Assembly (NCBI RefSeq): GCF_047238305.1
Contig: NZ_JBDFMO010000001.1
Span: 3,534,001 to 3,598,000, forward strand
Source: Ferdinandcohnia sp047238305
GTDB taxonomy: Bacteria > Bacillota > Bacilli > Bacillales > Bacillaceae_L
Length of the DNA: 64,000 nucleotides
Reading direction: 5' to 3'
Made by a program: the position numbers and the translations under genes. Below are positions 52,433 to 60,097 of the stretch, piece after piece. Within the stretch, counting starts at the first letter, position 1. The number at the start of each line of letters is the position of its first letter. The notes beneath the pieces were generated by a model. The model had not been told where the DNA came from, did not search any database, and was given only the letters and a program-made list of their open reading frames with translations.

Positions 52433-52516
52433 CCTATTCACCTCCTATAATAGTATCCCCAATTACCTAGCAGACGTTGGTGATTCGGACTGCCACGCAA
52501 TGGTTCTTTTTCATAC
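52433..52516 (-). promoter_or_regulatory. rpsO leader, candidate S15 autoregulatory RNA
   Basis: The roughly 85-nt leader between the rpsO promoter and start is GC-richer than its surroundings. It contains complementary segments (GCAG/CTGC; CCATT with AATTGG) that could form a multi-helix fold near the Shine-Dalgarno. S15 represses its own message through such leaders in Geobacillus; this is inference by position and I could not confirm the fold. Confidence 0.4.
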
Positions 52517-52522
52517 TTAAAT

Positions 52523-52551
52523 AGAATACATCTTTTTATGATAAAAAGCAA
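52523..52551 (-). promoter_or_regulatory. Sigma-A promoter of rpsO
   Basis: On the minus strand TTGCTT (52546-52551), 17 bp, TATTCT (52523-52528). It overlaps the 3' end of ribC. Confidence 0.6.
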
Positions 52552-53501
52552 GTATGTTCGTCTATTTTCTCAAAATATTCCTTTGCTTGTTCCTTATCTC
52601 GTCCAATTTGTTTAATTAAATCATCGATGGACGAGAACTTTTTTTCAGAACGAATTCTTTTATGCCATTCAACAATAACTTCTTCTTTATAAATGTCTTC
52701 ATTAAAATCAAACAGGTGGACTTCTATCGAAGGCACAGTCTCGTTTTCATGAAAGGTAGGTTTAACACCAAGGTTACAAACACCATTATGCCATGTTGAA
52801 CCGACTTTTAAACGAACTGCATAGACTCCCATTTTAGGAATAATATAGTCCGCACTTGTTTTTACATTAGCTGTCGGAAAGCCGATCGTTCTTCCACGTT
52901 TTTCCCCATCAACTACGATTCCTTTTACTGTATAGAATCTACCTAAAAGTGGTGCAAGTTGATCCACTTCTCCTTTTTGAATCATATCTCGGATAACAGT
53001 TGAACTCACTTTTTCATTCTTGAACGTAAATTTCTCAACCGTTGTTTGAGTGAATCGTCCAGCGGCAAGTTCAGGAAGAGTTTCCATTGTTCCTTTGCCA
53101 AATCGTCCAAATGTAAAGTCAAATCCTGCGACAACATGTTTCACATTCAGACCAATAATGTATTGATCCACAAATTCTTGTGGTGATAAACTTGCGAACT
53201 CAGATGAGAAATTCACAATGTATAAATAATCAATATCCGTTTCTTCAAATAACTCTTGTTTATGATGTAATGGCGTAATATATTCAACGTTTGTAACATC
53301 CTTTTTAAGGACAATTGATGGATGGGGATCGAATGTCATGACAGAGCACGCGATGCCTTGAACCTCTGCTTCCTTCTTTGCAGTTTCAACAACCTTTTGA
53401 TGTCCAAGATGAACACCATCAAAATATCCCAAAGCTAAAACAGTTGGTGGTAAATCTGTTTGATTAAAAGAATGTGGGTGTGTGATATGAATTGTTTTCA
53501 C
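52536..53501 (-). CDS. ribC: Bifunctional riboflavin kinase / FAD synthetase
   Basis: This 321-residue enzyme makes FMN from riboflavin and then FAD (also called ribF). The N-terminal adenylyltransferase domain has ALGYFDGVHLGHQKV and HVVAGFDFTFGRFGKG. The C-terminal kinase domain has GRTIGFPTANV and PKMGVYAVRLKVG. The start is GTG 53499-53501 after AAAAGGTGA. It lies 29 bp after truB in one unit. Confidence 0.96.
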   Translation of the reverse strand: MKTIHITHPHSFNQTDLPPTVLALGYFDGVHLGHQKVVETAKKEAEVQGIACSVMTFDPHPSIVLKKDVTNVEYITPLHHKQELFEETDIDYLYIVNFSSEFASLSPQEFVDQYIIGLNVKHVVAGFDFTFGRFGKGTMETLPELAAGRFTQTTVEKFTFKNEKVSSTVIRDMIQKGEVDQLAPLLGRFYTVKGIVVDGEKRGRTIGFPTANVKTSADYIIPKMGVYAVRLKVGSTWHNGVCNLGVKPTFHENETVPSIEVHLFDFNEDIYKEEVIVEWHKRIRSEKKFSSIDDLIKQIGRDKEQAKEYFEKIDEHTCFLS

Positions 53502-53530
53502 TTCTATTTCACCTTTTCTTATCGAATCAC

Positions 53531-54457
53531 CTATTTTAATTCTTGGTTATTAACTAACACCTTAATAGGTTTTATCATTTGTGGTTTTTCTGGATGTCTT
53601 TGATATATTGCTAGGATTTCTCCATTATGTAGGATCGCAATAGGCTCCCCGGTTGAAATCTCATTTAGCTCTTTTGGAACCGGAAAAACAGACCCATTTT
53701 TTACTTTCTCTGCTACTTTATCATTAATTAAAATTTTGCGCAAATGGGAAAGCGCGTCTTCAATCGTTAGAAGATGTTCCCCGATTGTTCCATTCTGAAC
53801 ATGATGTTCGACTTCTTCTAATGTCATGCATTGATTAAGGGTAAATTCACCTGAAGAGGTCCTTTTTAAATCAGACATATGTGATGGAAAACCTAGTTTC
53901 TCCCCCATTTGAACAGCTAACGTGCGTACATAGGTGCCCTTACTGCACTTTACACGAAAACAAAAAGAGACAGTTCCATCATTTTGAACAATATCACTGA
54001 GTAGTTCTAGATGTTGAATGGTTATTTTACGAGATGGCCTTTCAATTACCAGTCCTTGTCTTGCGTACTCATAAAGGCGTTTTCCATTTACTTTAACCGC
54101 AGAATACATAGGTGGTGTTTGAATAATTTCACCGGTTAATGAATGAAGCACATCTAGGACCTCAGCTTTTGTAATTGGACGGTCTACTCTTTTTTCTTCG
54201 ACTATTTCACCAGATGCATCTTCAGTAGTCGTTGAAACCCCTATGGTTGCTTCACCTTCATAGGTTTTATTTGCGGCTGTTACATATTCAACGATTTTCG
54301 TTGCTCTTCCTAGACAAATTGGTAAGACTCCTGAGACATCTGGGTCTAGCGTACCAGTATGGCCCACTTTTTTCATCTTTAGCAACTTTCGAACCTTAAA
54401 AACACAATCATGGGAAGTCATCCCTTTTGGTTTATTGAGAAGTAAAATTCCATCCAC
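53531..54457 (-). CDS. truB: tRNA pseudouridine-55 synthase TruB
   Basis: This 308-residue synthase converts U55 to pseudouridine in the T-loop of tRNAs. The N-terminal LLLNKPKGMTSHDCV and the catalytic GHTGTLDPDVSGVLP (Asp) are intact; a C-terminal PUA-like extension follows residue 240. It is first in truB-ribC, downstream of the rbfA terminator with its own promoter. Confidence 0.96.
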   Translation of the reverse strand: MDGILLLNKPKGMTSHDCVFKVRKLLKMKKVGHTGTLDPDVSGVLPICLGRATKIVEYVTAANKTYEGEATIGVSTTTEDASGEIVEEKRVDRPITKAEVLDVLHSLTGEIIQTPPMYSAVKVNGKRLYEYARQGLVIERPSRKITIQHLELLSDIVQNDGTVSFCFRVKCSKGTYVRTLAVQMGEKLGFPSHMSDLKRTSSGEFTLNQCMTLEEVEHHVQNGTIGEHLLTIEDALSHLRKILINDKVAEKVKNGSVFPVPKELNEISTGEPIAILHNGEILAIYQRHPEKPQMIKPIKVLVNNQELK

Positions 54458-54485
54458 TCAGAGCCACTCCCGTATCTTATTTTCT

Positions 54486-54513
54486 ACCATAGTTCTGTTC
54501 ATTATTTTTTCAA
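54486..54513 (-). promoter_or_regulatory. Probable sigma-A promoter of truB-ribC
   Basis: On the minus strand TTGAAA (54508-54513), 16 bp, TATGGT (54486-54491), just after the rbfA terminator. Confidence 0.45.
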
Positions 54514-54518
54514 TCAAT

Positions 54519-54556
54519 TGAAAAAAGGGATAGACTTTATAAAAAAGTCTATCCAC
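54519..54556 (-). terminator. Intrinsic terminator after rbfA
   Basis: On the minus strand GGATAGACTTT/AAAGTCTATCC is followed by CTTTTTT. It ends the rimP-nusA-infB-rbfA operon. Confidence 0.92.
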
Positions 54557-54560
54557 TCCC

Positions 54561-54926
54561 TTATTCTCGGTTTGATTCTTGATTTGATTGCTTATTTATT
54601 TCATGAAGGATCGATTCAATTCGATTCCCATAATCAATTGATTCATCAAATTCAAATAGAATCTCAGGCGTTTTACGTAAACGAATACGCTGACCGATTT
54701 CTGACCGGATAAAGCCTTTCGCTTTCGCGAGACCTTTTAACGTATTCTGCCTTTGTTCTTCATCACCTAAAACCGAAATAAAAACTTTAGCTTGCTGGAG
54801 GTCTCCAGTAACTTGGACGTCGGTTACAGTCACAAATCCAATCCGAGGATCCTTGATCTTCCGTCCAATGATGTCACTTAATTCCTTTTTCATTTGTTCT
54901 CCAACACGATTCGGTCGTAAACTCAT
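54561..54926 (-). CDS. rbfA: 30S ribosome-binding factor RbfA
   Basis: This 121-residue KH-type protein is needed for late 30S maturation (VGEQMKKELSDIIGRKIKDP; VTVTDVQVTGDLQQAKVFIS). It is the last gene of the nusA operon, 14 bp after ylxP, and ends at a strong terminator. Confidence 0.95.
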   Translation of the reverse strand: MSLRPNRVGEQMKKELSDIIGRKIKDPRIGFVTVTDVQVTGDLQQAKVFISVLGDEEQRQNTLKGLAKAKGFIRSEIGQRIRLRKTPEILFEFDESIDYGNRIESILHEINKQSNQESNRE

Positions 54927-54940
54927 CTAGCTTTCACCTC

Positions 54941-55219
54941 TTATAACCACTCAAAGTCGGTTATTGTTCGATCTAATTCTGGGAAAGAATCAATAAACTT
55001 TAGCGCATTGTTTAATTCGAGTTCAGAATGCTTTCGACTCGATGATACAGTAACGATTGCTAGCTTGGTACGTTGCCATGTATCTTGATAGTCTACCTCT
55101 GCCACTGAAACATTAAACTTTTGTTTAAGTCGAGTTATGACACTTTGCAATACAGCTCGTTTTGCTTTTAAAGAGTTTGCATCATAAATGACACATTCGC
55201 ACTCCACATAGCCGATCAA
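54941..55219 (-). CDS. ylxP: YlxP, DUF503 protein
   Basis: This 92-residue conserved protein (MIGYVECECVIYDANSLKAK; KRAVLQSVITRLKQKFNVSV) of the DUF503 family is of unknown function. Its position between infB and rbfA is conserved, and a role in ribosome biogenesis is often presumed. The ATG overlaps the infB stop codon by four bases, indicating coupling. Confidence 0.92.
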   Translation of the reverse strand: MIGYVECECVIYDANSLKAKRAVLQSVITRLKQKFNVSVAEVDYQDTWQRTKLAIVTVSSSRKHSELELNNALKFIDSFPELDRTITDFEWL

Positions 55220-57393
55220 TGACGATCAACTTCTTGCATCACGAATGCTTCAATGATATCTCCTTCTTTAATATCGTTGAATTTCGCAATTGTTATACCA
55301 CACTCATAGTTTTGCGCAACTTCCTTTACATCATCCTTGAAACGTTTTAATGTATCAATTTCTCCTTCAAAGATAACGACTCCATCACGAATTAGGCGAA
55401 CACCGCTGTCACGAGTGATTTTACCATCAGTTACGTAAGAACCAGCAATTGTACCAATCTTCGATACTTTAAAGGTCGTACGAACTTCTGCTTGCCCGAT
55501 TACTTTCTCTTCAAATTCAGGGTCAAGCATACCCTTCATTGCAGATTCGATTTCTTCGATTGCTTTATAGATAATTCGGTGAAGACGGATATCAACTTCC
55601 TCTGCTTCAGCGGTGCGCTTTGCATTCACATCAGGTCGTACATTAAAGCCGATTACAATCGCTTTTGATGCTGATGCGAGGGTAATATCTGATTCATTAA
55701 TTGCACCGACTCCGGTATGAATAATCTTAACTTTAACACCTTCAACATCAATTTTTTGAAGAGATGCCGCTAAAGCTTCAACAGAACCTTGAACATCAGC
55801 TTTAACAATAAGATTAATTTCCTTCATTTCACCTTGTTTAATATGTTCGAATAAATCTTCGAGACTAACTTTTACTTTATCGCCACGTTGCTCAACTAAT
55901 TGCTTTTGAGCTCTAGCTTCCCCAACTTGACGTGCTTTCTTTTCATCCTCAAAGACAACAAACTGATCTCCAGCTTGTGGAACATCATTTAACCCTGTAA
56001 TTTCAACTGGAGTTGAAGGAGCAGCTTCCTTCACTCGGCGACCTACATCATTAACCATTGCACGGACACGACCAAATGTGTTTCCAACTACAATTGGGTC
56101 ACCGATGCGTAACGTTCCGTTTTGAACTAATAATGTCGCAACAGAACCTCTTCCTTTGTCAAGCTTGGCTTCAATTACTGTACCTGTAGCTCTTCTCTTT
56201 GGATTGGCTTTATATTCTTCTACCTCACTAACGAGAAGAATCATTTCTAGTAGATTGTCGATACCTTCTCCTGTTAACGCAGAAATTGGTACAAAGATAG
56301 TGTCTCCGCCCCAAGCTTCAGGAATTAAACCATGCTCTGTTAATTCCTGCATAACGCGGTCTGGATTCGCTGTTGGCTTATCCATTTTATTCACAGCTAC
56401 GATGATTGGTACCTCGGCAGCTTTTGCATGGTTAATTGCTTCAACTGTTTGAGGCATTACACCGTCATCTGACGCAACAACTAATACTGTGATATCTGTA
56501 ACTTGAGCACCTCTAGCACGCATTGTTGTAAACGCAGCATGTCCCGGAGTGTCCAGGAAAGTAATTTTCTTACCATTTACAACTACTTGATAGGCACCAA
56601 TATGCTGCGTAATACCACCAGCTTCGCCAGCTGTTACTTTAGTATTTCGGATTGAATCAAGGGTAGTTGTTTTACCATGGTCGACATGTCCCATAATTGT
56701 TACAATTGAAGGTCTTTCGATAAGGTCTTCATTGTTATCTTCTTCAACATACTGCTCAAATTCTGTAACATCGAAGACAATTTCTTCTTCTACAGCTACA
56801 CCATAATCAGATGCAATTAGTTCGATTGAATCTTTATCAAGTTCTTGGTTAATTGTTGCCATAACACCTAGCATGAAAAGCTTCTTAATAATTTCTGAAG
56901 GTTCTTTACCAAGTTTTTTAGCTAATTCGCCAACCGTTAATGAACCGACAAACGTAATTTTTTCAGGCAATTTCTTTTCTGGCTTTGGTTGAACTGGTTG
57001 GTGATTGTTGTTAGAACGATGATTACCTTTTTGTTTGTTCTTATTTCTCCTATTATCCCTTGGTTGAAATGGCTTTTTCTGACCTTGGTTATCCGTCTTT
57101 TTACCATCACGATTTTTAGGAGGTACAGGCTTTTTCTTTGTTTCTTTTTTGTCAACCACTACTTTATCGTCATTAGCAGGTGGTGTTGGTTTATTATTCG
57201 TCGTTTGTTCCTTTGCAGGCTTAACCTGTTCTGACTTCTTTTCGAATGATTGATCTAGTTTTTTCAAAATATCTCCCTCAATTGTTGCCATATGATTTTT
57301 TACCTCAATGTCCATCTCTTTAAGCTTCGTAATAACTTCCTTGCTTGAGATATTTTGTTTTTTTGCATATTCGTATACACGCATTCTACTCAT
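55216..57393 (-). CDS. infB: Translation initiation factor IF-2
   Basis: This 725-residue GTPase delivers fMet-tRNA to the 30S subunit. An N-terminal IF2_N helix domain is followed by a Lys/Pro/Asn-rich linker (about 60-145). The G domain has GHVDHGKTT (G1), DTPGHAAF (G3) and NKMDK (G4), then domains II-IV. The ATG follows GGGGGTGA. An internal start for a short IF2 isoform is not obvious. It lies downstream of ylxQ. Confidence 0.97.
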   Translation of the reverse strand: MSRMRVYEYAKKQNISSKEVITKLKEMDIEVKNHMATIEGDILKKLDQSFEKKSEQVKPAKEQTTNNKPTPPANDDKVVVDKKETKKKPVPPKNRDGKKTDNQGQKKPFQPRDNRRNKNKQKGNHRSNNNHQPVQPKPEKKLPEKITFVGSLTVGELAKKLGKEPSEIIKKLFMLGVMATINQELDKDSIELIASDYGVAVEEEIVFDVTEFEQYVEEDNNEDLIERPSIVTIMGHVDHGKTTTLDSIRNTKVTAGEAGGITQHIGAYQVVVNGKKITFLDTPGHAAFTTMRARGAQVTDITVLVVASDDGVMPQTVEAINHAKAAEVPIIVAVNKMDKPTANPDRVMQELTEHGLIPEAWGGDTIFVPISALTGEGIDNLLEMILLVSEVEEYKANPKRRATGTVIEAKLDKGRGSVATLLVQNGTLRIGDPIVVGNTFGRVRAMVNDVGRRVKEAAPSTPVEITGLNDVPQAGDQFVVFEDEKKARQVGEARAQKQLVEQRGDKVKVSLEDLFEHIKQGEMKEINLIVKADVQGSVEALAASLQKIDVEGVKVKIIHTGVGAINESDITLASASKAIVIGFNVRPDVNAKRTAEAEEVDIRLHRIIYKAIEEIESAMKGMLDPEFEEKVIGQAEVRTTFKVSKIGTIAGSYVTDGKITRDSGVRLIRDGVVIFEGEIDTLKRFKDDVKEVAQNYECGITIAKFNDIKEGDIIEAFVMQEVDRH

Positions 57394-57412
57394 ATGTTCA
57401 CCCCCAAATATG

Positions 57413-57715
57413 TTAATCGAGCAAGTGACTCATCTTTTTTGCAAACCCACTGTCTGTTATTGCGACAACTACTCTGGCATCTTTGCCGATCGCATGACCC
57501 AATGTATAGCGGTCGCTTACAGTACGAAGTTGAACCTGATAATACGTGCTTTTATCCGTAATTTTCTTTGTAGTGTTTGCTGACGCATCTTCAGATAACA
57601 GAACTAACTTTGCGTTTCCATTGCGGATTTCCTTTACAACAAGTTCTTCACCTGAAATGACTTTTCTCGCTCGATTGGCAAGACCCAATAATGACATCCA
57701 TTCTTTGTTTTCCAT
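57413..57715 (-). CDS. ylxQ: L7Ae-family ribosomal protein-like YlxQ
   Basis: This 100-residue L7Ae/L30e-fold K-turn RNA-binding protein (LGLANRARKVISGEELVVKE; AKLVLLSEDASANTTKK) of the YlxQ group is presumed to bind structured RNA. It starts nine bases after the ylxR stop, within the nusA operon. Confidence 0.93.
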   Translation of the reverse strand: MENKEWMSLLGLANRARKVISGEELVVKEIRNGNAKLVLLSEDASANTTKKITDKSTYYQVQLRTVSDRYTLGHAIGKDARVVVAITDSGFAKKMSHLLD

Positions 57716-57724
57716 CTATAAAGG

Positions 57725-57994
57725 CTACTCCTTATCTACCAACTGAAGTAATTCTTCATAAATTGAATCATCAATTGTTGCTTTCAGTTGACTTGAAAGA
57801 ATGTTCTTTTTCTTTGCAAGTAAAATACATTCTTTGTCTTTACTGAGGTACGCACCACGTCCCGACTTTTTTCCAGTCAAGTCAATTGAAACTTCACCAT
57901 CTTTGGATCGTACAATTCTTACAAGTTCCTTTTTTGGTTTCATTTCACCACTAGCTATGCATTTACGAAGTGGTATTTTTTTATTACCTACCAA
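57725..57994 (-). CDS. rnpM: YlxR/RnpM, RNase P-modulating protein
   Basis: This 89-residue YlxR family (DUF448) protein has the KIPLRKCIASGEMKPKKELV and GKKSGRGAYLSKDKEC motifs. B. subtilis YlxR was reported to bind the RNase P RNA and modulate its activity. It lies 11 bp after nusA. The symbol rnpM follows that newer name; ylxR is the older one. Confidence 0.92.
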   Translation of the reverse strand: MVGNKKIPLRKCIASGEMKPKKELVRIVRSKDGEVSIDLTGKKSGRGAYLSKDKECILLAKKKNILSSQLKATIDDSIYEELLQLVDKE

Positions 57995-58005
57995 TTTCCT
58001 TCACC

Positions 58006-59142
58006 TCACTCGATTTCTTCAGATTGCAAATCGAATGCTTCAACCTCTAGTTCTTCTTCATCATTATCGTCAAATAATCCAAAACCGGCTCTAGGGAAAA
58101 TTCCCGCTTGCTCTGCTTCTGTTTGACTCTTAATGTCAATTTTCCATCCTGTCAATTTTGCCGCTAAACGTGCATTTTGCCCACGTTTTCCGATTGCTAA
58201 TGATAATTGATAGTCAGGAACAACTACAGTTGTTGCTTTTTCTTCCTCTTTAACAATAACATCAAGTACTTTCGATGGACTTAAGGCGTTTGCCACAAAA
58301 ACAACTGGATCATCAGACCATTTGACAATATCAATTTTTTCACCTTTTAATTCATTCACGATTGCTTGAACACGTTGTCCCTTAGGACCAACACATGAGC
58401 CAACTGGGTCTACCTCTGAGTTATCAGAGTGAGCAGAAATCTTTGAACGATCTCCTGCTTCTCTCGCAACCGACTTAATTTCTACTGTTCCATCATAGAT
58501 TTCCGGAACTTCGATTTCAAAAAGGCGTTTTAATAATCCAGGATGTGTTCTAGAAACAAAGATTTGTGGTCCTTTTGTAGTTCTTTCAACCTTTGTTATG
58601 TAGACTTTAATTCTGTCATGTGGCTTGTAATGTTCGTTTGGCATTTGTTCGTTTACAGGTAGCAATGCTTCGATTTTTCCTAAGCTAACATAGATAAACT
58701 TGGAATCTAAACGTTGAACAATTCCCGTCATGATATCTTCTTCACGGTCAATAAACTCGGAATAGATAACTCCTCTTTCAGCTTCACGTACACGTTGAGT
58801 GACAACCTGCTTTGCAGTTTGAGCAGCAATTCTACCAAAATCTTTTGGAGTTACTTCAATTTCCACAACGTCTTCTACTTGGTAATTTGGATTAATGGTT
58901 CTAGCTTCTTCAATGGAAATCTCGAGTCTAGGGTCAAACACTTCATCTACTACATCTTTTCTAGCAAACACACGCATTGAACCGTTTGCTAAGTTTAAAT
59001 CAACTCTTACATTTTGAGCCTGATTAAAATTCCGCTTATATGCAGAAATTAGTGCTGCCTCAATTGCTTCAATAATTACATCTTTACTAATGCCTTTTTC
59101 TTTCTCGAGCAATGTTAAGGCATCTAATAATTCACTACTCAT
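58006..59142 (-). CDS. nusA: Transcription termination/antitermination factor NusA
   Basis: This 378-residue NusA has an N-terminal RNA-polymerase-binding domain, S1 (GIVQRLDSKFIYVSLGKIEA), KH1 (VDPVGSCVGPKGQRVQAIVN) and KH2 (LAIGKRGQNARLAAKLTGWK). The acidic tail is shorter than in E. coli, without the AR repeats, as in Gram-positives. It modulates pausing and intrinsic termination. It lies 33 bp after rimP. Confidence 0.97.
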   Translation of the reverse strand: MSSELLDALTLLEKEKGISKDVIIEAIEAALISAYKRNFNQAQNVRVDLNLANGSMRVFARKDVVDEVFDPRLEISIEEARTINPNYQVEDVVEIEVTPKDFGRIAAQTAKQVVTQRVREAERGVIYSEFIDREEDIMTGIVQRLDSKFIYVSLGKIEALLPVNEQMPNEHYKPHDRIKVYITKVERTTKGPQIFVSRTHPGLLKRLFEIEVPEIYDGTVEIKSVAREAGDRSKISAHSDNSEVDPVGSCVGPKGQRVQAIVNELKGEKIDIVKWSDDPVVFVANALSPSKVLDVIVKEEEKATTVVVPDYQLSLAIGKRGQNARLAAKLTGWKIDIKSQTEAEQAGIFPRAGFGLFDDNDEEELEVEAFDLQSEEIE

Positions 59143-59175
59143 TTGTCTTCTAATCCCCCTTACGAATTCTAACTA

Positions 59176-59649
59176 TTAATGAAAAGTAACAGCAAGTCTT
59201 GCATTTGCAATTTTTTCATACGGAATTTCTACAGATTTTTTGCGTGTTTTGACCATTATGTTGATTGTAATTAAACTTCCATCAAAGGATGCAAGCTCTC
59301 CTTCAAAAATCTTTTCACCATCGATTGGTTCATATGTCTTCACATATACCTGTTTTCCAATAGCCTTTTCGAAGTCGCTCATTTTTTTCAACGGACGTTC
59401 AGCACCGGGACTTGAAACCTCGAGAAAATAGTTATAAGGAATCGGATCAATTTCATCAAGCTTTTCGCTTAACTTTTCACTAACTGTTCCACAATCTTCT
59501 ATATCAACGCCTTTTTCAGAGTCGATGAAGACCCGAAGAAACCAGTCTTTTCCTTCCTTAACATACTCAACATCTACAAGTTCCATCTGTAATTCAGTTA
59601 ATATAGGTATCACTAATTCTTCCACTATTTGTGTTACCTTTTTACTCAT
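59176..59649 (-). CDS. rimP: Ribosome maturation factor RimP
   Basis: This 157-residue protein (KKVTQIVEELVIPILTELQM; LEVSSPGAERPLKKMSDFEK) aids 30S assembly. It is the first gene of the nusA operon; the ATG follows TTAGGAGGA. The upstream gap to polC is 448 bp and contains two hairpins and a repeat. B. subtilis name: ylxS. Confidence 0.95.
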   Translation of the reverse strand: MSKKVTQIVEELVIPILTELQMELVDVEYVKEGKDWFLRVFIDSEKGVDIEDCGTVSEKLSEKLDEIDPIPYNYFLEVSSPGAERPLKKMSDFEKAIGKQVYVKTYEPIDGEKIFEGELASFDGSLITINIMVKTRKKSVEIPYEKIANARLAVTFH

Positions 59650-59712
59650 GTTTTTCCTCCTAAGCTGAAAAGGAATTTTCGTTTTTGTTCTTTAGTATTT
59701 CCTAAGTAGTGT

Positions 59713-59738
59713 AAAAACACCCTGCTATAGTAGCAGGG
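59713..59738 (-). terminator. Hairpin plus T run in front of rimP
   Basis: On the minus strand CCCTGCTA/TAGCAGGG with a three-base loop is followed by TGTTTTT. It lies 64 bp upstream of the rimP start, so it is either a polC terminator or an attenuator within a rimP leader. Confidence 0.75.
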
Positions 59739-59811
59739 AGGCAGTTGGAAAATATAGAGAAGTTCCATCTTTAGAAAAAGTTGTTACACATTTTAGCCTC
59801 AGCCAAAGAAT

Positions 59812-59835
59812 AAAGAGTGGGAAGCCCCACTCTTT
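59812..59835 (-). terminator. Hairpin between polC and rimP
   Basis: The stem AAAGAGTGGG/CCCACTCTTT with a four-base loop is followed on the minus strand by ATTCTTT. It is a moderate terminator for polC, 260 bp past its stop and beyond the repeat. Confidence 0.6.
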
Positions 59836-59904
59836 CATCAGTAATTATACATAGCATTTCCATAAAAACTATAACATAACCGCTGTTTATATGCAAATAA
59901 ATTT

Positions 59905-60085
59905 AAAAGAGCAAGCGCCTTGCAGTTGAACGTTTACTAATAACTGCCACGTCCTGTGGCAAACGTAAACGTCAGCACTTCCTGTGCAAGTCCGACAAGC
60001 ACAAGACAGGCCGGCTAGAAGGTTGCCCTTTAACCTTCTCGACGGAATAGCTTGTGACCTCGAGGGGCTAGGCGCTGGAGCTAGA
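59905..60085. repeat. Dispersed intergenic repeat, copy 2
   Basis: This 181-bp GC-richer block begins AAAAGAGCAAGCGCC and ends GGCGCTGGAGCTAGA, so the ends AGCGCC/GGCGCT are inverted. It contains GCCAC/GTGGC (59946-59960) and AGAAGGTT/AACCTTCT (60017-60039) hairpins. It shares ordered blocks with copy 1 at 4597-4716 but is longer. Non-coding; it occupies the first part of the 448-bp polC-rimP gap, which otherwise holds two hairpins. Confidence 0.8.
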
Positions 60086-60097
60086 TATCGATAATAA

